A DNA stretch of 64,000 nucleotides from Candidatus Sedimenticola sp. (ex Thyasira tokunagai) (lineage in GTDB: Bacteria > Pseudomonadota > Gammaproteobacteria > Chromatiales > Chromatiaceae): assembly GCA_037318855.1 (NCBI GenBank), contig CP134874.1, positions 2,914,598 through 2,978,597 on the forward strand, read 5' to 3'. Shown here piece by piece: positions 17,144-26,775 of the stretch. The position numbers and the translations under genes are program-made. Position 1 is the first letter of the stretch. Each line of letters opens with the position of its first letter. The notes under the pieces were generated by a model. That model was not told where the DNA came from and made no database searches. It was given only the letters and a program-made list of their open reading frames with translations.

Positions 17144-18715
17144 CCCGCATGTTTCACCCAGCATTCGATTCGATGCTTTTTAACCCATACTAAGCAAGTC
17201 AGAAGCAAGATAGGAATGTATATCTTATCGAAGGTGGTTTTCTGACAATCAAAGCACACCTCCCCCTTACCCCCATTGTTTATCATCGTGCCGGGGCGGC
17301 ACTCCTTGAGAACTATCCGGGTCGCAGACGAGCAACCACCAAGGCGAAGAGATCCTGATAAGGGTAAGCGCTGGAGAGCAGGAAGCGGATACGGCGCGTA
17401 TTGCGCAGCATAACTGCACCGATCTTTAACAACTTGATCCGAAGCGTGCCTACTTGGCCTCTCGCCAGTTCTGTGCCCTTGAGCGCCAACCGGCGGATAC
17501 TCTCCATCAGCACATAAGCCAGGCTGGAGAGGAGTAACCGGAACTGATTCGCCCACCAATAGTGGGCACTGGTACGATCTGCAAAAGAGCCCCATCTGCT
17601 GCTCTTTAATCCGGTTCTCCATCTCGCCACGGGCACAGTAGAGATCATCGTAGAGTGCCTGCTTGTCACCTTCCAGATTGGTGACGATGAAACGTGGATT
17701 GCGCCCCTTGTCTGTGACCTCCAGCTTAGCAATGACCTGGCGAGTATGTTTCCAACTCTTGGCGGCATAGTGCAACCGGAAGAACTCCCGCTGTTTCTCG
17801 CCAGTCAGTTCGACAAGTTGTTCAACAATCTGCATACCCGGTTCAATCATCTGCTCCAGCCGCTTATTGCGGGCAATACCAATGATGTACTTCACACCAC
17901 GGCGTTCACACCAGTCCAGCATTCTATGGCGACAGAACCCGGAGTCTCCTCGGAAGATGATCTGAACATCGGGCCATTCCTGGCGCAGCCGTTTCGTCAG
18001 TAACGCCAGAATCGCCCATGTATGTTTCGCCCCGTCAACATTGCTGGGCCTCAGGTAGCTGATGAGCAATTGATCACCACAAAAGACATAGAGGGGAAGA
18101 AAACAGTAGTGGTCATAATAGCCATGGAAAAAGCGTCCCTCCTGCATACCATGAACTTGATCATCGGTGGCATCAAAGTCCAGGATCAACTCATCGGGAG
18201 GAGAGTCAAAAGAAGCGATGAATTGGTCGATCAACACCCTATGGATATCGACTGCCGCCTTTCTTCCAGTACGGCCCTCAAGCCGACAGAGGGTAGACTG
18301 ACTACCCAATTTCTGTTCCCGGTCGACAGCCGTCTGCAAAGCAGGATCATTACGCAGGGTTTTGTGATCGTTGAGGTCTTCATAGCCCAAGCCTAGACCG
18401 TAAACACGTTGTCGTAGCAGGCTCAGTTGGGAGTGAGTGATGTAATCAGGATTTCGCGGATCTGGAATGACGGCATCAACCGCTTTCATTAAACCGAGTC
18501 GCCTGTCGATCTGTCTCAGTAGAAGCACACCCCCATCTGAAGTAATGTCGCCGCCGCTAAATTCGGCCTGTACCTTGCGGCGTTTAAGGACTGGAAATTC
18601 CAGAACAGTTTGGTTACAGTTTGTCACAGGCAGAATCCTTTTCGATTACAGTGTAAGTAACTGAATTATATCGAATATACGAGGATTCTGCCTTTTATTT
18701 TGTGAAATATTGGGG
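17144..18715 (-). mobile_element. IS1380-family element copy 1
   Basis: The ends are CCCCAATATTTCAC and CCCGCATGTTTCAC as inverted repeats. A 4-bp target duplication CTAG is present on both sides (17140-17143 and 18716-18719). The length is 1572 bp, one base longer than copy 2, and that base is a frameshift in the transposase. Confidence 0.92.
17313..18627 (-). pseudogene. IS1380-family transposase, frameshifted
   Basis: The protein is identical to the intact copy at 48807-50120 up to KEQQMGLF. An extra T in the CTCTTTTGC run (17582-17585 on plus) changes the frame there. The correct C-terminus (ADRTSAHYWWANQFRLL) is still present in the next frame. It cannot make full-length enzyme unless slippage corrects it. 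Confidence 0.92.
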
Positions 18716-18898
18716 CTAGTTGTAGAAGCACGTCAAAAATCTGGATTGTCACGATCTCGTTTTGCAGAGTTGCTAGGCGTATCTGTTCGTACGCTCCAGG
18801 ATTGGGAGCAAGGTCGGCGCAAACCAAGTAGAGCTGCTATGTCTCTCATTCAAATTGCAAAGCAACGCCCAGACGTATTGCATGAAGTATTTGGTTAA
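18716..18898 (+). pseudogene. XRE-family regulator (HigA-like), split by IS1380
   Basis: The HTH frame reads VVEARQKSGLSRSRFAELLG then VRTLQDWEQGRRKPS, typical of HigA/MqsA-like antitoxin C-terminal HTH domains. Removing the IS and one CTAG copy joins it to VETVEIPL upstream. The original start and any toxin partner are not visible; a stop lies 16 codons upstream. Confidence 0.6.
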
Positions 18899-18906
18899 AT
18901 CGTTGG

Positions 18907-19131
18907 CTAAGAGGGATATGAAGGGAGACTGTAGATAAAAGGGTTGCTCCAGCTGCTGTTCCAGGCCTTCAGCCATACCGGTGAGCCGGAGGCTACGCAG
19001 GGTTTGTCAGCTCGCCCGTAATGGACGACTAGTGCCCAGTGGGCGCCCTGCCCCACTGCGGTAGCTGCGCGGATCGCTCCGGCCTCTACGAGAGCCGATA
19101 GCATTGTGTGATCGATGGTTTCGGCGTTCAT
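18907..19131 (-). pseudogene. Plasmid-type ParC-like N-terminus joined to an IstB-like fragment
   Basis: The frame starts MNAETIDHTMLSALVEAGAI and continues with a VGQGAHWALVVHYGR block. This resembles small proteins encoded beside plasmid partition genes. After about 45 residues the similarity ends, and a different frame reads LRSLRLTGMAEGLEQQLEQP, which resembles the start of the IS21 helper ATPase IstB. The segment therefore looks like a junction of two truncated genes. Confidence 0.35.
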
Positions 19132-19370
19132 GTCGTGACTTTTCCTATAAATGCCATTTTCCCAAGTTGTTATAAATCATATCCTGTGTTTTTCTAGTCC
19201 TATGGCTCTATTTGTCATAATCGTCCGTTATTCGCACCACCTACCCCAAATTCATTTTTCCGGCGTGTCAGACCACCTTGACACGGTTACACGTCAGGAC
19301 TAGTATTTGTATTACATGCTGGTGCCATTTTGGCACCATGCGGCATTAAATAGAATTTAAGGTGCATATC
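19132..19370 (+). promoter_or_regulatory. Promoter region of the toxin-antitoxin pair
   Basis: An AT-rich gap holds the inverted repeat GGTGCCA-TTT-TGGCACC at 19321-19337, 33 bp before the antitoxin start. Antitoxins of this family repress their own promoter through such palindromes, so it is a likely autoregulatory operator. TAAGG at 19356-19360 serves as ribosome site. Confidence 0.5.
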
Positions 19371-19685
19371 ATGGCTGCAAGAACTTTCCTGGAGGAGCTT
19401 CCAGACGAAAAGAGCGAGGCCCGTCTCTCTGCTCGCGTTCCCGCTCGCGTGAAAGAAATGATAAAAATGGCTGCCGAGCTATCTGGTGCAACTGAAACTC
19501 AATTTATGGCTCAGGCCGCCTATCACGCAGCTCAGCAGGTGATTGAGCAGGAGCGCATCGTGCGCCTAAGTAATACGGATACAGTTGCATTTCTGGATAT
19601 GCTTGATGCTCCTCCAGCGCCTAATCACACATTAAGAGCTGCTGCCGCGACCTACAAGAAATCCGGTTTAAATGTTGAAAATTGA
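19371..19685 (+). CDS. DUF1778 (TacA-like) antitoxin
   Basis: A ribbon-helix-helix antitoxin with the ARLSARVPARVKEMIKMAAE block (DNA-binding) and a C-terminal region that should neutralise the toxin. ATG at 19371 is preferred over GTG at 19362 because the ribosome site is nine bases upstream. It overlaps the toxin gene by 14 bp, the usual arrangement for a coupled pair. Confidence 0.88.
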   Translation: MAARTFLEELPDEKSEARLSARVPARVKEMIKMAAELSGATETQFMAQAAYHAAQQVIEQERIVRLSNTDTVAFLDMLDAPPAPNHTLRAAAATYKKSGLNVEN

Positions 19686-20172
19686 GCGCCTAAGCAAATC
19701 TCACGATAGAAAGGTTTTTGACTGCGGCGACCATAAGCTTAACGAGTTCCTACAAAAAGCAGCTCGGCAACATGCCGAGCGTGGAATATCACGCACATTT
19801 GTGCTGATTGATAATAATTCACCTCAGACAATCCTCGGCTACTACACCTTGATGGTATGCGAAGTTATGCCTAGTGAAATCTCAGATCCACGACTCCAGC
19901 GCTACCCTCATCCTATGCCAGCAGCCAAGCTGGCCAGACTGGCTATCTGCGCGGATAACCAAAAGAACGGTTTTGGACAAAACATATTGCTCAATGCAAT
20001 GGAACGCTCCGCTCGCATATCGGAAGATGCAGGTTTGGTCGGTATGTTCGTTGATGCAAAAGACGACAAAGCCGCTGGCTATTATATGAAATTTGGCTTT
20101 ATCCCTACAGAGAACAATCATTTAGTGCTGTATCTGCCTATCGCGACAATACGCCAGGCGCTTGAAATCTAA
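19672..20172 (+). CDS. GNAT-family (TacT-like) acetyltransferase toxin
   Basis: A 166-residue GNAT protein with the acetyl-CoA pyrophosphate-binding loop RLAICADNQKNGFGQ and the C-terminal catalytic tyrosine region GYYMKFGF. Enzymes of this type acetylate aminoacyl-tRNA and stop translation. It appears intact and is paired with the DUF1778 gene. Confidence 0.88.
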   Translation: MLKIERLSKSHDRKVFDCGDHKLNEFLQKAARQHAERGISRTFVLIDNNSPQTILGYYTLMVCEVMPSEISDPRLQRYPHPMPAAKLARLAICADNQKNGFGQNILLNAMERSARISEDAGLVGMFVDAKDDKAAGYYMKFGFIPTENNHLVLYLPIATIRQALEI

Positions 20173-20313
20173 CGAACCCACTTAATTTGAATAGGGATTG
20201 TCACCCGGTCACGTCTGCCTCTTGTCACCACCGTGAAAGGACGGTAACCCCGCAAATTACCCCCAATCCCCTGCTCTGATAGCATTCTCCACAACAATAA
20301 CCCCAAAAATTGG

Positions 20314-20596
20314 CAAGTGAGTCTTTGATCTCGTGAAACCTGACAGAACATCCCAGTTTCTCTCTGGGACTCGATCTTCGACGGCTCATATGCCCTGGCC
20401 GTCCCGGTCACTGACCCTACGCCACAGTATCGCTTTGCTGGCTGCAGGCTCCGGTGTCAGTTCCCGATATAGCTGGACACCTTGGTTGGGTACCTACTTT
20501 ATATCCCCTCTGGCGCAAGGCACAGCGGGGATACAGTGCGGCCTCAAGGCTACCAGGGTCTACCCGCCTTCGCTTCGCTCTCCAGGGCTGGCAGCG
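20314..20596 (+). repeat. Divergent copy of the seamless intervening element, B5 (283 bp)
   Basis: Ends CAAGTGAGTC and GGCAGCG and the overall layout match families A and B, but the interior differs widely. It precedes the ion-channel remnant and may have separated it from its 5' part. The base at the fourth position after the right end is again G (AAGG). Confidence 0.7.
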
Positions 20597-20943
20597 AAGG
20601 AGCGGGTGGGGGCGGATAAGATATTCGGTGCATATGTGGCTATATACTTCTTGGTCTCTCATGGGTCCTAATCTACGGTGCAACCGATCTTACCCTTCCA
20701 GGCTCATTTCTCGGTACAGTGACAGATGTACAGAATGGCCCTCATTTTGCGGTGATGGATCAGTTTATCTACTACAATCTAGTCACATTAAGTACGCTCA
20801 GCTACGGCGATATTACCGCAGCCACACACGAAGCACGTTCCCTTTCAGCTGCAGAGGCTATTGTCGGTCAGCTCTACATGACAATTTTGGTTGGCCGTCT
20901 GATTGGCCTTCATATTATTGAGTCCCGGGGGACTTTCCAATAG
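20597..20943 (+). pseudogene. Two-transmembrane ion channel remnant
   Basis: The frame GADKIFGAYVAIYFLVS shifts by one base near 20660 to VLIYGATDLTLPGSFLG. It then has the pore helix and filter-like VTLSTLSYGDITA and a last helix ending ESRGTFQ. This is the Ion_trans_2 pattern of K+ channels. The 5' part is missing at the repeat boundary. Confidence 0.65.
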
Positions 20944-21014
20944 TGGGGCAGTGGTATTCAGATAAACCATAACTAGTCGCTAATAGTACAGATCATCCAA
21001 GGAGTGCTGGACTA

Positions 21015-21911
21015 ATGAAAACATCTCAAATCTTTATAACTGCACTGTTCTGTATATGTGTCTCTTTCGCTGGAAATATTGCCTATGCCGATGACTATAA
21101 AATAGGGGTGCTGGCAAAAAGGGGTGCAGCCAACGCGGTGAAAAAATGGGGGGCGACGGTTGACTACCTGACAAAAAAAATCCAAGGAGACAGCTTTACC
21201 CTCTTGCCTCTCGATTTTGAAGAGGTTTTTCCGACGATTGAAGCTCGTGAAGTGGATTTCTTTCTTGTGAATTCCTCGATGTTTGTTACCGCCAGGGTAA
21301 GATATGGGGCTGATGCCATTGCAACCATGATCAACTCCCGGCAGAAGAAAGCACTAAAATCATTTGGAGGAGTGATCTTTACCTATATCGACAGAGATGA
21401 CATCCAAGCCTTGTCAGATATCAAGGGTAAACAGTTGATGGCTGTAAAGGAGAGCTCTTTAGGGGGATGGCAGATGGCCTATAAGGAGCTTGTTGATGTT
21501 GGAATAAATCCCAAGCAGGACTTAGCCGGTATTCACTTCGGTGGTACACACGATAATGTGGTGTATGCAGTTCAGAATGGCGAGGTAGACGTAGGTACCG
21601 TGCGTACCGATACACTAGAACGCATGGCTGCGGTCGGTGATATAGAAATCTCTGAGTTCAAGATTATCAATGCCAAAATACCGGATGGCTTCCCCTTCCT
21701 GATTAGCACCTCACTCTATCCAGAATGGCCAATAGCCAAGCTCTCGACAACATCTGAAGCGGTAGCCAAGCGGGTAGCCGACACACTGATAGAGATGAAG
21801 AGTGACAGTGCTGCAGCAAAGAGTGCAAAAATTGTTGGGTGGACGGCACCTCTCAACTACGATGCGGTGGAGGATATGCAGAAGCTTCTAAAAGTTGGTG
21901 CTTATGAATAG
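21015..21911 (+). CDS. PhnD-like periplasmic phosphate/phosphonate-type binding protein
   Basis: A cleavable signal peptide (about 1-25, ending AYAD) leads into a PhnD/SBP_bac-like fold: YKIGVLAKRG, DYLTKKIQGDSFTLLPLDFE and a GGVIFTYIDRDDI region. No transporter genes accompany it. The next gene on the same strand is a chemoreceptor 92 bp downstream, so this protein may present a ligand to it. AAGGAG lies before the ATG. Confidence 0.8.
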   Translation: MKTSQIFITALFCICVSFAGNIAYADDYKIGVLAKRGAANAVKKWGATVDYLTKKIQGDSFTLLPLDFEEVFPTIEAREVDFFLVNSSMFVTARVRYGADAIATMINSRQKKALKSFGGVIFTYIDRDDIQALSDIKGKQLMAVKESSLGGWQMAYKELVDVGINPKQDLAGIHFGGTHDNVVYAVQNGEVDVGTVRTDTLERMAAVGDIEISEFKIINAKIPDGFPFLISTSLYPEWPIAKLSTTSEAVAKRVADTLIEMKSDSAAAKSAKIVGWTAPLNYDAVEDMQKLLKVGAYE

Positions 21912-22003
21912 AATTAGTTGCTGCACTGTTGTTTGTTTTTAAGCATTTCGGATAGAGGATGACTTTTGTAGTCTGCACTACAGGCATCGAGTAAGGTATA
22001 AAT

Positions 22004-23944
22004 ATGGCAAATAAAATAATCGGTTATGCCAAGGGGAGACTTTTTCAATTAATGATAGGGGTGACTGCTCTCGGTGTTCTGCTTCTGTCACTCATCTCTA
22101 CTTACTTAACCTACAATAGCTTTGAGTCGCTCAATGAGGAGGTGGCCAGCAGGCTACAAGCGGGGGAGCAGCAGGTGGAGAATACGCTTGAGGAGAACCT
22201 GGAGCAGATCTCAATTTCTGCCACTAATACGGAGCAGAAAACAAGCAAGTCTCTAAATAGCCACTTGAGCACTGTTTTGCAGGGTGAGTTGGAGGTTACC
22301 AAGCAGTTATTAAGTGAATCTTTGCTGGAAACAGCGGATGCCATGGCGTATATGCTCTCCGCTGTTTCAACCGAAGAGATCCTTAGCAAGAATTATCTTG
22401 CTCTGGTGAGTTACGTCAAAGTTGCAAACAGCAACCCTAATGTTGTCTACGCCATTTACATGCGGCCCAATGGCGGCAAGCCCTTTACCCGCTATGCCAA
22501 TCGAAAAAATCCGCAGGTCACTTCGCTCATTGACAAAGGTGAAGGCCGCACCTCCATGGATAAGCTTTTATTTGCAGCGGCGGCCGATCCTAACATTAAG
22601 GAGGTTGCTCGCAAAATTCTTTTTGAAGGAAAAGAGCTTGGGACTATTCGTCTTGGGATCTCGATTGAGTCTGTGAGTCGACGTATATCAGAAGCACAGG
22701 CCAGGTCTGACAAGATGATCCACAACAGCAGCGTAGAGGTTAAGCAAGCATTGCAAACAGTGGCTCAGACCATCACTCAAAGCTTGCAGGAGAATATTTC
22801 ACTGGTAAATGCACAAAGTGCCAAATCCAACAACGAGACGCTGCAGGAGATTGAATCGAGTGCCGACAAACTGGTCTGGGTTCAAATGGGCATGATGATA
22901 GTGGTTGGCCTGCTGATACTGGCGGCGATGTGTGTATTCTTTATCATGCGAGTCACTATTCCTATCAATCGGCTGCAGATGACAATGAAGGATATTGCAG
23001 CGGGAGAGGGCGACTTGACTCAGCGCCTGATGGAGAGTGGTGGTGATGAGATAAGTAAGGTCGCCCAGGCATTTAATCTGTTTGTCAGCAAAATTCAAAA
23101 GACATTAATTCAGACTAGTGAGTCGACGGTTGAGCTCAGTGGCGCCGCCTCCACACTCGCGGAACTGGCACATCGAGACAGCGAGAGTGTCAATCAGCAA
23201 TTGTTGGAAACACAGCAGGTGGCGACAGCGATTACCCAAATGGCAACCACGGTACAGGATACTGCACAGAGTGCTGACTCAGCCGCTAATGCCGTACGTG
23301 AAGCCAGTAGTGAAGCATCTCAGGGTAAAGAGGCAATGGTCCGCACTGTGGAGGCTATCGATACCCTCGCTGCTGAAGTGATCAATGCAGCAGAGGTGAT
23401 TAATAAATTGGAAGCGGATAGTGAATCAATTGGATCGGTGCTCAATGTCATAGGGGGCATCGCTGACCAGACCAACCTGTTGGCACTTAACGCGGCTATA
23501 GAAGCCGCTCGTGCCGGAGAGCAGGGACGCGGTTTTGCCGTCGTTGCAGATGAGGTTCGGACACTGGCCGGCCGTACTCAGGAGTCAACAAGCGAGATTC
23601 GCGCCATTATAGAAAACTTACAGAATGGTACACGCAATGCGGCAAAAGTGATGAACGGTGGACTTTCGACTGCCAGACAAACCGTTGAGACCGCAGGTCG
23701 TGCGGGAGAGGCACTGGATAATATTGTTGAATCAGTCTCCACAATCCTTGACATGAATAATCAAATTGCCACCGCTGCAGAAGAGCACACCGCTGTCACT
23801 CAAGAGATTGGTCGCAGTGTAGTACGTATATCCGAAATATCGGAAATTGCCGCTGCCGGTAGTAACCAAACAGCGGATAAGAGTGTGGAACTGTCGAGTC
23901 TTGGCACCAAACTGAAGGGGCTGGTGGCACAGTTTAAACTCTGA
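22004..23944 (+). CDS. Methyl-accepting chemotaxis protein
   Basis: 646 residues with a first membrane helix (about 14-35), a long coiled-coil-rich periplasmic region with a Cache-like part, a second helix (about 292-315), HAMP ([20 protein letters not shown]) and a cytoplasmic signalling domain. The hairpin tip [29 protein letters not shown] is intact. It signals to CheA/CheW. A soluble binding protein encoded just upstream is the probable ligand carrier. Confidence 0.93.
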   Translation: MANKIIGYAKGRLFQLMIGVTALGVLLLSLISTYLTYNSFESLNEEVASRLQAGEQQVENTLEENLEQISISATNTEQKTSKSLNSHLSTVLQGELEVTKQLLSESLLETADAMAYMLSAVSTEEILSKNYLALVSYVKVANSNPNVVYAIYMRPNGGKPFTRYANRKNPQVTSLIDKGEGRTSMDKLLFAAAADPNIKEVARKILFEGKELGTIRLGISIESVSRRISEAQARSDKMIHNSSVEVKQALQTVAQTITQSLQENISLVNAQSAKSNNETLQEIESSADKLVWVQMGMMIVVGLLILAAMCVFFIMRVTIPINRLQMTMKDIAAGEGDLTQRLMESGGDEISKVAQAFNLFVSKIQKTLIQTSESTVELSGAASTLAELAHRDSESVNQQLLETQQVATAITQMATTVQDTAQSADSAANAVREASSEASQGKEAMVRTVEAIDTLAAEVINAAEVINKLEADSESIGSVLNVIGGIADQTNLLALNAAIEAARAGEQGRGFAVVADEVRTLAGRTQESTSEIRAIIENLQNGTRNAAKVMNGGLSTARQTVETAGRAGEALDNIVESVSTILDMNNQIATAAEEHTAVTQEIGRSVVRISEISEIAAAGSNQTADKSVELSSLGTKLKGLVAQFKL

Positions 23945-24497
23945 ATTGTAGACCCCGGGAGGCTGTCCGAGAATAGAAGAGCCTACTGCGGAGTTGACTG
24001 GCAGCCTGCGCCAATTGGTGGATGCGCTTGACTTTGCATCCATGCAAGGGCTGCTGAAGCAATATGGCCAACGAGATCAAACCGTAAATTGATAAGGTAT
24101 GCCGTGTTTCAGTAAATGCGAAAAATCTCCTCAGCCTAGAATCCTCAGTTGACCGTCTCATTCTAGTAACTTCTCAACTCAAGTTTAGGAGTTCATAATG
24201 GCAATAAACCGTTCCTTCTGCGCCATTACTCATGCTCCAATCGCATCGTAAATGCATCCAATTGAAGGCTTCGGATAAAAAACTGATGACAGCAAAGCGC
24301 TATCTGGCTCTGACACCTTGAGCAAACTGACCAGTGTCGCTGCCAAGGTAATCGAGAAAGATAAAGGAGTCCTGCCAAACAACGATCCGGTTCAATCCAA
24401 GATAATCAGCAAGGGTAATCTGGTTCAAGATGGTGAATTCTGAGTAAACTCACATCCATGACCACACATTGGAAAATAGTTATATCGAGATATTGAG
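23945..24497 (+). other. Intergenic stretch with a signalling-gene remnant
   Basis: At 23982-24092 a frame reads PTAELTGSLRQLVDALDFAS and ends GQRDQTVN, resembling the tail of a sensor kinase or Hpt-type protein, with no start. At 24296-24443 there are short coding-like fragments broken by stops. No complete gene is visible. Confidence 0.35.
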
Positions 24498-24821
24498 ATG
24501 GATTTTCAGTTCGACAAATTTGCACTATTGGTGGCGTGTCTGATAGGACTCGTCGTATTTTCAGCGTACAGCATCAGAGCAGTGCGCAAATCTGGTATTG
24601 CCTCCTACCTAAGAGGCTTGTTATTTGCTGTAAAGGCAACCATTGCTGTCATGAGCAAACTTATCTTTGGTTTTGTCGGCTTTCTGGCCTCAAGTGCTGA
24701 TACATCCGAGGAAGAAGAAAGTGATGTTTCTGCAGGTGCATTCAGAGGTGGGACATTAAATTACCGCACTGGAAAACTCGATGATGGCACTGATCCCTAT
24801 GGATGGTATGAGAAGGATTAA
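24498..24821 (+). CDS. Small membrane protein of unknown function
   Basis: 107 residues with one N-terminal membrane helix (about 8-28), a second hydrophobic stretch (about 45-68), an acidic linker (SEEEESD) and a C-terminal GGTLNYRTGKLDDGTDPYGWY block that looks conserved. I do not recognise a named family. It is convergent with the terminal ICE transfer gene and may be an ICE-associated protein. Confidence 0.6.
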   Translation: MDFQFDKFALLVACLIGLVVFSAYSIRAVRKSGIASYLRGLLFAVKATIAVMSKLIFGFVGFLASSADTSEEEESDVSAGAFRGGTLNYRTGKLDDGTDPYGWYEKD

Positions 24822-24829
24822 AATCTCGT

Positions 24830-26395
24830 CTACCGCCTCATCCCTTTGCTGACAATTCCCTTTCCAACAGCACCTCCTTGTTTTCCCGACTCTTGTGCTG
24901 GAGCGCGCAATGGGTTGGTCGCATTCTCAATGGAGCGTCCAACCGTCACCCCTGCCCACGCCATCATCCCGCTCCACAGCAACGGCAACCCGAGATAGAG
25001 GCTGGTGGTAACCATGTTGAGCAACATACGTTTGGTATCATGCTCTCCTGGATTGGCGAAGATTTGCAGGAAAGTATTCACATCTGGGTACATGGACTGG
25101 ATAAGATTCTGGTCCACCCACATAGCGAGGTACCAGAGCACACTCCAGAATTTGACGGTAAAGATGGCCATGGCGCCGACGACCATCATGGAGATGGAGT
25201 ACCGAGAAAGTACGACTACCATGGGAAGCAAGGCGTAGATACCCAGTAGCAGCACAGCCTGAACCATAGGTAGCGCTTGAAGGACTGCGGTCATGGTGAC
25301 AGAAAACAGTGCTGATGCGGCCAACACACCACCCGATGCCAGACCACCTTTGGCGATATTCTCTACTGTGCTCAACATACCCGTGCTTCCGGCATTGTGA
25401 GCGACAAGGTCGTTGTTCGACCACGACGGTGGTGAATTTGTCAGCACGGTCTTGGCGACTGCATCGTTTTGCTGTTCACTGGCCAACGCCGGAGCCACCG
25501 CGACGACGAGGCCGGAAAAACCTGCCGAGGTCGCGTCAGCCTCTTTAATCAGCTTTTCCCGCAGACCAATCGCTCCGTCTTCCCACCATTGTTTGCAGTA
25601 GGGCTTACCCCAGGTGGGCGGTGCAGCTGGGTCGTATTCAGTATCACGAGCCGCATTATAGCCCCAGCCACTAATCTGCGTGGTCGGCCGCAAGGTATCG
25701 TAGTAGCCGGATGTATTGCGATACACCTGCGACCCCATCCAGTCCGGATCATCAGGCCCATAGGTTGTCAGCAAGGCGGTGACACCGGCAGTAGACGGGC
25801 GTTCAGCCTGGTATTTTGACCGCGCAGGGATGTAACACTGGCTGAAGAAGTCACTCACTTCCTGGCGCAGGCGAGGATCGGCAATGGTGGCAAGCCTTGC
25901 CTGTTGCTCGTAAGTGCGCATATCCACCGCACTCGGGAGGCCTTCGACCACAGCATGATTGAATCCGGAGGTCATTGATAACACCGCATACCACCACACC
26001 GGAATATTCACCGTCGCCGGCGACCCTGCAAACCCGGTGGAACCATAGGTGCTCTGGGGTGCGGCAACCGTAGCCGTTGGTGGAGTCGGATCGATCAGCG
26101 TCGGCGGCGGTGTGTAGTTGAGTGAAGCCGCGTTGAGTGGCGTCAGTGCCGCTGGCTGCCCGGCCAGCACGACCACCAGCAGCGCAATGAAGAGTTCCAG
26201 TTCCATGCGCCGTAGCGACAGCCCGGTTACGGTGCCAAACTCCCCACCCTCAGCAGGTTCACGCCAGTTATCGATCAATATACCGAGGAACGGCAGGAAC
26301 ACGATGCCCGTACCGAGCAGAACATCCCAGAGGATGCCATAGAAGGTCCAGCCGAACAGTGTGGTGAAGAGCTCAAGATAGCTGTCGACGGTCAT
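24830..26395 (-). CDS. TraG N-terminal-like conjugal transfer membrane protein
   Basis: 521 residues with several membrane helices at the N-terminus (FGWTFYGILWDVLLGTGIVF) and a cluster near 365-500. This matches the inner-membrane TraG_N protein that closes the transfer operon in PFGI-1-type ICEs. It would act in mating-pair stabilisation at the type IV secretion channel. It overlaps the preceding small gene by 4 bp. Confidence 0.8.
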   Translation of the reverse strand: MTVDSYLELFTTLFGWTFYGILWDVLLGTGIVFLPFLGILIDNWREPAEGGEFGTVTGLSLRRMELELFIALLVVVLAGQPAALTPLNAASLNYTPPPTLIDPTPPTATVAAPQSTYGSTGFAGSPATVNIPVWWYAVLSMTSGFNHAVVEGLPSAVDMRTYEQQARLATIADPRLRQEVSDFFSQCYIPARSKYQAERPSTAGVTALLTTYGPDDPDWMGSQVYRNTSGYYDTLRPTTQISGWGYNAARDTEYDPAAPPTWGKPYCKQWWEDGAIGLREKLIKEADATSAGFSGLVVAVAPALASEQQNDAVAKTVLTNSPPSWSNNDLVAHNAGSTGMLSTVENIAKGGLASGGVLAASALFSVTMTAVLQALPMVQAVLLLGIYALLPMVVVLSRYSISMMVVGAMAIFTVKFWSVLWYLAMWVDQNLIQSMYPDVNTFLQIFANPGEHDTKRMLLNMVTTSLYLGLPLLWSGMMAWAGVTVGRSIENATNPLRAPAQESGKQGGAVGKGIVSKGMRR

Positions 26396-26775
26396 GCCCT
26401 ACTCCCCTGCAACGCGGCCAGCACCTGGCCAAGCAGGTTCTGACCCAACATCAGCTCGACCACCACGAGCCAGGTCACGATGCGCCAGCGCAGACTATCC
26501 AAAGTATCTCGCTGACCCTCGTCGATCCGCCCCCAGCAATGGAGACTGCTCGTCAAGAGCGGCCAGGCCATGGCCACCAAGGCGATGAGAAACAGTCGGA
26601 ATCCGGTAAAGAGCGGCTTCAAAGCATCGATGCGGGACTGAATCTCGCTGACCGAGGACGTCTGGACCGAATGCCAGATGATGCCGCCGGTGCTCAACGC
26701 CAAAGCAACCGCCAGCAAGGTCAGCAGGAGGAACCAGCGCCGGCGAAAAGCAAGCCCGCTACGGAACACGACCAT
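26392..26775 (-). CDS. Small ICE inner-membrane protein
   Basis: From the ATG at 26775 (MVVFRSGLAFRRRWFLLL) the protein has three to four hydrophobic segments. It overlaps the upstream gene by 17 bp and the downstream TraG-like gene by 4 bp. Position between TIGR03755-like and TraG-like genes is conserved in related ICEs, but no biochemical role is known to me. A longer upstream frame exists but lies within the neighbouring gene. Confidence 0.65.
   Translation of the reverse strand: MVVFRSGLAFRRRWFLLLTLLAVALALSTGGIIWHSVQTSSVSEIQSRIDALKPLFTGFRLFLIALVAMAWPLLTSSLHCWGRIDEGQRDTLDSLRWRIVTWLVVVELMLGQNLLGQVLAALQGSRA

Noticed and set aside
18022..18396. Plus-strand ORF mirrored at 49038-49412
   Set aside because: It is the complement of the IS1380 transposase coding sequence and occurs twice only because the IS does.
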